64,000 nucleotides of DNA from Cristatella mucedo (taxonomy: Eukaryota; Bryozoa; Phylactolaemata; Cristatellidae): NCBI GenBank assembly GCA_009760855.2, contig WPIO01000033.1, forward strand, positions 4,349,938 to 4,413,937, given 5' to 3'. The notes under the pieces are model-generated. The model saw nothing but the letters and a program-made list of their open reading frames with translations, searched no databases and was not told the DNA's origin. This document shows, one piece after another, positions 53,359 through 62,000 of the stretch. The position numbers and the translations under genes were made by a program. How positions within the stretch are numbered: the stretch's first letter is position 1; every line of letters starts with the position of its first letter.

Positions 53359-54073
53359 ATATCTCCCGATGTCTCTGCACGAAATCTACTATCCTGTTCC
53401 AAAGGGACCTTTCACTAAATGTCCACGTCAGTTCTAGTCTAGTCAGCCTACTTTCAGCCACATAACACAGCTCAAATTCGGGCTTTCTTAGACAAGGATA
53501 TTACATCCAAATTGGTCCATGCATTTGTTACATCCTGTCTCGACTTCTTAAACTCACTACTTGCTGGTCTACCGGCCTGCAATCAGGCGCTTACAGTTGG
53601 TGCTCAACTCTGCAGCTAGGCTTGTCTGTTAAGAGCGTCGAAGCTGCCACATCACAACACTTCTTGATTACCTGCATGGCTCCAAGTCAAGCAGAGTATC
53701 GACTTCAAGGTTCAGTCACTCACTTTTAGGTCTCTTCATTCTCTGTCTCCAGCCTACTTATCAGTACTCCCCCACGAGGTTAGGCATCGCTCTACCGGCT
53801 TTTCTGAACCAAATCGTTTAGGTACACCTTGTACGATCCTCAATTTTTTGGAGACCGTGTCTGTATGTGCTTACACATACTGACACTGGATCAAGCCACT
53901 AATCATATTTACATGTTGATACTGTGCATGTCGCCCTAACCATGTTTTTCTTGTTGAAATTTTGCATGTTACCACTAACCGTTTGATCGGGCTTTTTTTA
54001 CAGCACACGTAAAGTGCCTAGAGAGAGATTAAGTTCTCTGAGGGCACTACATATACAAATGTATTATTATTAA
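53359..54073 (+). mobile_element. LINE A copy, distal part (interrupted)
   Basis: Continues the LINE from 52447: cgaaatctactatcctgttccaaagggacctttcact (RNLGVLFQRDLSL), VHAFVTSCLDFLNSLLAGLP and HITTLLDYLHG-like blocks, the 3' UTR, the stem-loop tail (gtgcctagagagagattaagttctctgagggcac) and a short att tail. Frames are broken. Confidence 0.8.
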
Positions 54074-54730
54074 GCCAACTAAATATCTTTCTAAGCACTT
54101 TACATACGTTGGAAATTAAGCACGTCAATTGGTTAGCGACAACATGCACAGTCTGCACGAACCGGCAAACAAAGAACAATTCGGAGGAACCCAGCAAATA
54201 CTATGTCGAGTAGGTGGGCATTTGGAAGCAGACCGAGTACTATCACATCCGTGCGAGCATGCATGCTTCCACACTAAAGACTGCATGCAAAAGCACATAT
54301 CTGCAGCAGGCTATAAATAATTGCCTCTGCAGATCTAGAACGCACAATCTGGGTCTTGCAGAGAGAACCATTAACACCTCTCATTGGGTACACAACTCAG
54401 CTGCTGGGCCTTTTAGTCGTGAACGTCACAACTGCCCCAATTCTTATCGACATGCACTGGCTCCTAATAAATCCAAGTATGTCTTCAAGGTTCACACACA
54501 TTGAAGTCCATTGATTCTGTGGCTCTAACTTACCTACTGTATATGAAATATCTATTAAGGCTTATGTGGAACCACTTACTACCAAATGCGTACCGAAAGC
54601 CGCTTAGGCTGTCAGTGCGCTATACAAAACTCTCCTGCGTCACACCCACATGGTCTTTTTGACTTTTTGGAATAACTGACGGAGATACATACATACGTAC
54701 ACTGTCTCTTGCGGTCTGGCCGTGCCTCTA
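54074..54730. repeat. Cluster of LINE A and LINE B fragments
   Basis: An inverted LINE A 3' tail (54,078-54,200), then plus-strand LINE A post-RT remnants (NSAAGPFSRERHNCP, about 54,380-54,500), then a LINE B 3' end (ctaccaaatgcgtaccgaaagccgcttaggc at 54,580 to tggagatacatacatac at about 54,695). All are decayed and partial. Confidence 0.6.
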
Positions 54731-54734
54731 TGCA

Positions 54735-55020
54735 TCCTTTAATCCTTTGGGGATCCGTCTTCGGCTCCTGTTACCCTAAAGCCTGGAACTCGCTATCGAC
54801 TGACAACACATTTCCAGGCTCTATGACATTTAAGAGAATCCTAAAAATCTAAATGTTCTTCACCATGCTCCATCCGCACGAGTCTTCCTTTATGTGCTTA
54901 TTCAGGATGAAATTATGCATGTTATAATAGCTAATAAGTGCACATGCTTTCTTTCCAACACATGAAAAATGCCTAGAGATGTTTGCTCAAGTTGCTATAC
55001 AAATGTAGATTTATTAATAT
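54735..55020 (+). mobile_element. LINE A-like 3' fragment
   Basis: PKAWNSL-type text (accctaaagcctggaactcgcta) followed by decayed 3' UTR and a stem-loop remnant ending ttatta. Confidence 0.6.
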
Positions 55021-56204
55021 AATTATTACCTGGGCTGTGCCTGAACAAGTTGTATTCATCTCATCAAAAAAACTTCCAAGTCATGCCAGGTCCTTTCATG
55101 ACTTTACAGTAGGCAATTGGGTCGGGTAACCGGTGACTACTTTATTCTTTGATGCTCACAACATTTGGAGGTCTATCTGCAGCAGGCAATATACTCTATA
55201 CTATATGCCTTTAATGTTTTAAAATAGGTAGTCGTGCTTCGCTTTAGCCTCCGGCATGAATGTATATGTGCGTGTCTGCATCTGTAATGACTACATGCTG
55301 CAGGTTAATTGGCCATATGCATCTGGATTCTCAGCACTTTTGCAAGACAAAGAAGAGGGATACCTTAGGCGAGCCAGCAAGCTCCGGCAGGGAGCAGATG
55401 GCAATGCAAAGGGGCAGAGGGACTAGTGAGCTATTTCCTAGTGGAACCTCTGCTATTTCCCGACTCCGACCTTTCGAAAGGCCCCTCTAAGCGTTTCCAT
55501 GGATGTGCCTATAATGTTGTATGCTTAATTTAGTGCTGCCCTCTTGGCTACAAGCAGCCTCTGATCGCTCACCGAGAAAGCAACGTAGACAAATCGCCAG
55601 AATCCAGGCCAGCTCATTGTCTTCATCCAATAGTGGAGCCGAGTGTAAATGTCGTGTACTGCTGCCACTTCGGTGGCATTTTTTTCACTGCTCTTTGTTC
55701 GGTCCAAAGGCTAGCTTACAGGCGAATGGCTTTCTATGAGGTTGATGCATTAGGCAATTGTACTCCATGGAGGGCAAGGTTCGGCATTTATTACCAACTG
55801 CTTGGCTCATATGACAGCTATTTAGCTCACTTTAAACTAATAAGAAGAACCGGATCAAAAGTTCAGGCATTTGGGCATTCGCACTGGTAGCACAGCTTAG
55901 CGAAAGCAAACATTAGGCAGCTTAGCAAAGGCCATAGCAAACTTATCACAAACGAACATGGGGCCACATTTCGAAAATCAAACTCACATAGCTTAGCCAA
56001 AGCAGGCGTGCCGAAGCAATCATCGCTTGAACAGGCAAGGGCCTATCATCAGCAGATGGGATCTTGCGTTTGCATCCAGCATGTATCAACATAACAAGTA
56101 TAGCAGGGTTTTAGCTCAGTAGTAGGTGGACAAACTTCACGATTCAGTCGTGAGTGCTGGTGCCGCTGAAGGCGATGATCAAAGATATTATAAGAATAAG
56201 TACT
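55021..56204. other. Intergenic, unassigned
   Basis: Short open frames on both strands (for example 55260-55490 and 55521-55739) but no recognised family and no paired splice sites. Nothing else was identified. Confidence 0.4.
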
Positions 56205-56365
56205 ATTAGCTGATTTAACAGCCTAATTTATATAGGGGCACAGGGGCCTTAACAGTTATCACCACCGCTTGCAGTTGGCAATAAAGGATTGCCCACTGAA
56301 GGATTCGAACCCACGACCTTGGTCGTGATGAGCCATCACCTTGCCTCCTAGGCTATTACGGCCCA
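56205..56365 (-). mobile_element. SINE B copy
   Basis: Minus strand: gctgatttaacagcctaatttatatagggg end, caccaccgcttgcagttggcaataaaggattgcccactgaaggattcgaaccc centre and B box, then the tRNA-like head near 56,340. Confidence 0.8.
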
Positions 56366-56379
56366 TAAGAAGTTGTCAA

Positions 56380-56530
56380 TATATAATTCATTTGCATAGC
56401 CCCCTAAGAGAACTTTTTGCTCTATTCAGGTACTTCACATATGCCACGGGGCACGAGCCCACGGCCATCAAATACATTCACCTTGACCTCAGTCGGGGCG
56501 AGCACCTTAGCAACTGGATCAAACCAGCAT
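56380..56530 (-). mobile_element. SINE A2 copy
   Basis: Minus strand SINE A with the extra catcaaatacattcacctt block between the two promoter boxes. It is followed by LINE B-like sequence (ctacgagtaccaacagccacttaggc), as at the 37-kb nested insertion. Confidence 0.8.
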
Positions 56531-56719
56531 GTCCACCATTACTACGAGTACCAACAGCCACTTAGGCATTGACAACTCTAAGGAAAACTCCAATACGGCA
56601 AACCGCTCGGTCTCGGTGTCCTTTTATGTTCTAAGGACCAACGAAGGAAATGCTCCTGCACTTGGCTACAGAAACTGGTGCTAGGTGACACGCCTAAGCA
56701 GAGGAAGCCCTTCAACAGC

Positions 56720-56725
56720 TTTATT
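56720..56725 (-). terminator. Candidate EXT1 polyadenylation signal
   Basis: The minus strand reads AATAAA about 410 nt downstream of the EXT1 stop codon. It is the first match seen in a plausible 3' UTR distance. No transcript evidence supports it. Confidence 0.3.
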
Positions 56726-57133
56726 ATTTGTCACTAAACCAAGGCTGAGCGATTGTGCTTTCTTGAAATGCTCAGCAGTGACAGCGGGCCGAATACATCC
56801 ATAGCACAGCTAGACCGTGCTATCGATCGAAGTGAACTCGATGCCACCTGTCCAAAATAAAACAAGTGCCGATAGAAAAATACGTATACCTCACGTAGCA
56901 CGAGACGCAGAGGTAAAATACTCTGTACTTTACATATCGCGGCCCGTTTGAAGCGGCAACGCAGCAAGACAAAAATTACCGCTGCGTGCGCAAGTTGAGC
57001 AAAATTGTTGCCGCGTTCCTCCGGGACGTCAAATCATGGGGCCAGAACGGCGAATGCACCAGAGAATTAAAAACAGACCAAAAAATAGCGCAACTGACGG
57101 TAGTACCCCGGAGCACACTGTCCGTGCGGGCCT

Positions 57134-57515
57134 TCAGACGGCCTTCTCCAGCCGTTGATATCTCTTTCGCCACATGGCCACTGGATCCTTAAATAGGCAC
57201 GGGTCGAGCCGAACTCGCGATTTCCGCAGAGGCATGTAGCCGAACGTGTCGACAACAGAGCTCAGGCAGCGGCTCCTGATGCCGAGCACCTCTTGGACCC
57301 AGGAAGCCACAGTCACATTGGGCATGGTCGAGGATGAGCCAGCGGCAGCCGGGGCTGCAGAGACAGACCTCGCGTGATGCTTTCGCTGAGTCACCTTCAC
57401 AGGAGGAAGCTTTGTCACGTGGCTTACGAGGGCATTGAGAAAAATGTCCGAGCAAGCATCGCTCGTCTCGTGCCACGAGGCATTCACTGCTTTGATCATT
57501 AGATGACGGTAGTAC
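57134..57515 (-). CDS. EXT1: EXT1 last exon
   Basis: Acceptor ctttacaaatgcag; stop TGA at 57136-57134. It begins with the third base of Arg and encodes YYRHLMIKAVNASWHETSD, ACSDIFLNALVSHVTKLPPV, KVTQRKHHARS, a low-complexity Ala/Ser stretch, then FGYMPLRKSRVRLDPCLFKD and PVAMWRKRYQRLEKAV. The C-terminal block is typical of EXT1. A second frame of the same exon is also open, but it has no family similarity. Confidence 0.92.
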
Positions 57516-59056
57516 CTGCATTTGTAAAGCACTCAAAAGCATCACATTCTACTGCGCAAAGCTGCGGGCCGGCGGTCGCCAAATGCTGATTGCTAGCTCC
57601 AGCACAACTGCTGTGACGGTGCACGTGGACCCGCGTCTTTAGTGTTGCAATTGCAACTCGGGCGGCTTTGCCCAGGGGATCGACCACTGCAAGCAGCAAA
57701 GATGGTCCTGAAGGCTCTTCTGCCGCTTAATAAAATGAGGCTGTTAAATCAGCTCAACTTTCTTTTAGAAGATTAAGGTAACAAAAAACCATAAGGTTGT
57801 GATTAGGATGATGCTGACCACGTTTCTGCTGGTGTATTCCTTACCTGCACTACTTGCTCTATAACTGTCTCTTGCGCTCTCAGTTTCTCTATGCAACCAC
57901 ATGCCTGCATCACACTCACCTTTCTCCCACTCTAGACTAGCCTTTTCAATACTTGCTGAGTTAATAGCTGTGTTATGCTATCAGTAAGGGCAGCAGCATT
58001 CGTGTTTCTTGCAGATTTTGTATTATAATTTGACAGCTGCGAGCAGGATGATTCAAGTAAGACCGACATATTATAAACGCTACAATACAACTATTTATTT
58101 GTCATAGAATTTTTGCTGATGTGCCACTGGTTGTCCTTTTGGATACAGAGCCAACATATATATATAACTTATATGTATAACGCCCTAAGAGAACCTAATT
58201 TTATTCAGGTGCCTCAGATATGCCGCGGGGCTCGAGCCCACGACCTCGGCCAGACCTTGGTCCCCGGGACAACCACCTCTAACCACCGGGCCAAACCAGC
58301 TCGGCTCGCGATGCTAGTCATTGCACCAAAGGTGCCGATTACTGACACCTAAGATTGAGATCGGTCTAATGTGCTAGATCAGGCATGCATTTGGAATGCC
58401 CCTGGTATTGCCAAGTGATGCAGAAAAGAGTCACCTGAAACTAGGGAGGGGGAGTCCAGTTGGATGGTCCAGGCGATTCCCATCGTTAGCGATATGCCAG
58501 GTTGTGAAAGCTGTGTGACAAACTGCAAGTGTGTCATCAAATCTTCCCTCGGAATTCAGTTCCGGTTGGTTTCAAACGACAGCACTTGTCTTGTCAGCAG
58601 CAAACCGCAGCAACGGCAGCACCATACATGTGGTACACAACTACCTGTGATAGACTGCTGCTCCTGTGAGCACCAACGAGTATTCGTTCGCCCATTTCGA
58701 CGTGTACAGCCATCGTCCGTCATGCTCATTAAATATATGGACTCTTGCCGAGAACCCGACGATGCGCTGCGGATACGATCGCCAGACCGAGAATGCAAAA
58801 TCAATCTGTAACGAACCACAGACACTTGACCTAGGAAGGGAGGTGCGCAAACATGCAGCAAAGTAGAGATAATACTGTGCATCGAAGAAATTAACTATAA
58901 CCACTGTGACGGAAGAATGGTAGGCACTAGGAAGCCACGACAGCGATTCACGAGATTCGTGTAGCTGAGCCAGGAATTCGAGGGCTGCATGTTCATATTT
59001 TGTCGGAGGTATGTACTTTATGTTTATGTATGTATGCGTGTATGTATGTATGCATG

Positions 59057-59090
<34 letters not shown>

Positions 59091-62000
59091 CATTTGATAA
59101 AGTGCCCTCAGAGAACTTAATCTCTCTCTCTAGGCGCTTTACATTTGCTGCAAAGGAAAATGCAATTGAATGGTGAGTAAAATCATGCTTGACAAACAAA
59201 CAAATGAATAAAATGTATGTGTATGTATGCATGTATGTGTATGTATGCATGTATCTTTACTAGCAAGAGAAAGTCCATCTGTCACAAGGCAAGATGGTGC
59301 ACTTCCGTCACACGGCAAGATGGCCAGCAGTGTCTTCCGTGACCATATGACTACTATGACTACTTCTAGTATGACTCAGCGAAGCAAGTCCACAGGGCAT
59401 GAGCTCTTGTGTATGTATGTATGTATGTATGTATGTATGTATGTATGTATGTATGTATGTATGTATGTATGTATGTATGTATGTATGTATGTATGTATGT
59501 ATGTATGTATGTATGTATGTATGTATGTATGTATCTCCGACTGCAACTCCACAAGCCATACCAAATAATTGGGTGCTATGCAGGAACGTTTTCATTAGCA
59601 CATTAAAAGCATAAACGACTTTCCGTACGGTATGCATTCGGTAGCAAGCAGACTTCATCTCACACAGAAAAGAGAAAGTGAGAAGAATAGCTGAGTCAGG
59701 AGAGCAGTTGAGGTAGTGATTAGCATGGAAGTAGCAACTCATGACAGCTGGAAAGGATGTGCCATAATCGGCAGCAAGAGAGTAGATATCGCTGCATAAA
59801 AATGGTTGAAGTGAGTTCCACAGCCTATGACCTGCAGAGCAAAGGCTTCTGCTGCCAACGGACTTTAAGCAAAGAAACTGAACTGCTATATTATTGTCCA
59901 CAGAGAACCTGAAGGCACGAAGAGGCTGAAACTGGCATAGCAGTTCAGCCAGATATGAAGGAGCCAAACCGTGGCGGGTCTTGTGGGTCATCGCAAGACC
60001 TTACTTACTCTGTATTCGTTGATCAACCTGAAGCCATCAAAGCTCCTTCAGCAAAGGAGACACATGATCAAACCTTTCTGATTTGTTAACTAGCAATGCA
60101 GTCATATTCATCATCGGCTGCAGTGGCCGAGTGGCTTTTTTCTGTAGCCCGGCCAAAACGGAATTGCAATAATAGCCGAGACAGAACCAGGGAGCTAGTT
60201 GAATTGTTTGCAAGCCACCGTGGTAGACATTCCTTAATCTTAGATAGGGATCAAACATGGTGGCTGGCTGTGGAGGCAGCCTCTTTACAAAGCTTTCCAA
60301 ATTTAGGTAGCAGTCGAAGGCAACACCTAAATGCGGACACACACGGTGACAGGTGCACAACAGCATCACCACAAAAGAGCAATGTCTTCTAGTCCAGCCA
60401 CATGCTTGGGGTGCCCTACGAGTTGCAGTCACGTTTTATCGTCGCGAGGTTTACGGAAATTTGCCGACATCCAAGATGGGCATGGAAATTTGCCAACATC
60501 CTGGGTTGTCCTATGAATGAGCTCTTTCTGCTCGTACTCCGCTTCAGGCTTTCGGCTCTGGGCTCAATTCTGGTTGAAGATGTGTTAGCGCAGATACATG
60601 CGTGTGCATTCACAGCAGCGATCGTCACGCTGGCATTCGTAGCCACTCGAAATGACCTTTGGGACCTCTACCAAAGCAGCGATGCTCGAGTGCAGGAAAG
60701 ACCCGGAAAGCTGCCTTTGCCCGACTACCGGCTGCTGCCATGCCAAAGTACCATCGGTCGGATTTCAACTTTGTGCTAGGCAAGGCCACCCCTACATTCA
60801 AAACCAAGCCTCTGCCTAAAGACAACGACCAAACGCAATGATATCTATGAACTTCATTAACAGCACTAGACCTAGCTAGCGCCAACCATGCATGCAGCTC
60901 ACGGCTCGAGAGAAGTTAAGGCGACCCAGGCTGCTCACACTATCCCGCCCACCCACCTCCCCACTGCCGGCAGCTTCAGACGCTGCAAATGAACGGCCGG
61001 CGAATGCATGCTGAAAGCTAATGCTACCTAAGTCTGAGACCAGCAGCATGGGCCTTGCGACCCGTCGCAGGCAGACACTCGAGCTGAGCCTGCCCGAGGT
61101 GGCCTCGTCTGCGGCCACGGTGTGGAAGCAGCAATCGGGTGCATTTGCCCCCACAGCCCTGGGCTGGGTCCCCCCCCCCCCGTACCTAGACCCTCGTGCC
61201 GAGCGTGTCCACTCCCCTACCTCTTCCGTTATTAGGAGGGCTTGTGCATCCAGGCTGAATACAGCGTCGGCATCAAGGTCTCCATCCAGGCTGCTGGCAT
61301 CCTTAACGGTCTACATAAAAAAAAAGAACTCGAGTCATTCGATTGCCCATCCAATAGCGAATGAGGCAGAGTGAAACATGCAACATGAGTTAAAGCCCTC
61401 TGAGCTCTTCCCTTTTGAGCTCAGGTGAAAGGGGCAGCAGCAGCAGAGAGGGGCCTTTGATGTCATGCTATCCTCGAGACATTACTTCTGTAGAACCATT
61501 AATTGCTCAGCAGAGTGGCTCCCTTCTGGTCAGACTGGACTCATCCTAGGTCAGTACAAATACACTTATTGGATCATATGTACACTGGCCTATTACTTAG
61601 GCATTACTGCCCACTGGATGCATTTTTAGTTTTGCTTCGTACGAAACTTTGTAAAAGCAACAGTACCATGCATGTAAAAAAAGAACTTTTACTGTACCAC
61701 AAACCTGCGCAGTGCAGGCACGGCGGCATCTCCATCTGTGACCCAACCAAGCCAAATTGACTAAATAGATGTTACACTGGCGAATATTAGTATCCTATAT
61801 AGTGCACTAAGAGCCCAAATGGCTTTCGGTGCACTACAGTAGCCAAAAACAGACTTTCATAGATGTAGGAAAAGAGGATCAGAGGGCGCCTGCTCCCCTC
61901 CTTAACCGACCGGAATGGATGAGCTGGGCGGCTTAGCTGCCTGACACCCTCCTTTGACCTTCTTGCAACTGCTGGAAAGGTACCGGTCTGATCCACTGAC

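Noticed and set aside
57189-57545. Alternative 118-codon frame through the last EXT1 exon
   Set aside because: Open by chance; the other frame matches the EXT1 C-terminus and the phase of the preceding exon.
59308-59991. 227-codon minus-strand frame with a long Tyr-Ile-His-Thr repeat
   Set aside because: The repeat is a (GTAT)n microsatellite and the rest is the decayed C-terminus of LINE B; it is not a host gene.
60402-61374. Several 85-125 codon frames on both strands
   Set aside because: GC-rich chance frames inside an EXT1 intron; EXT1 exons on either side join in phase without them.
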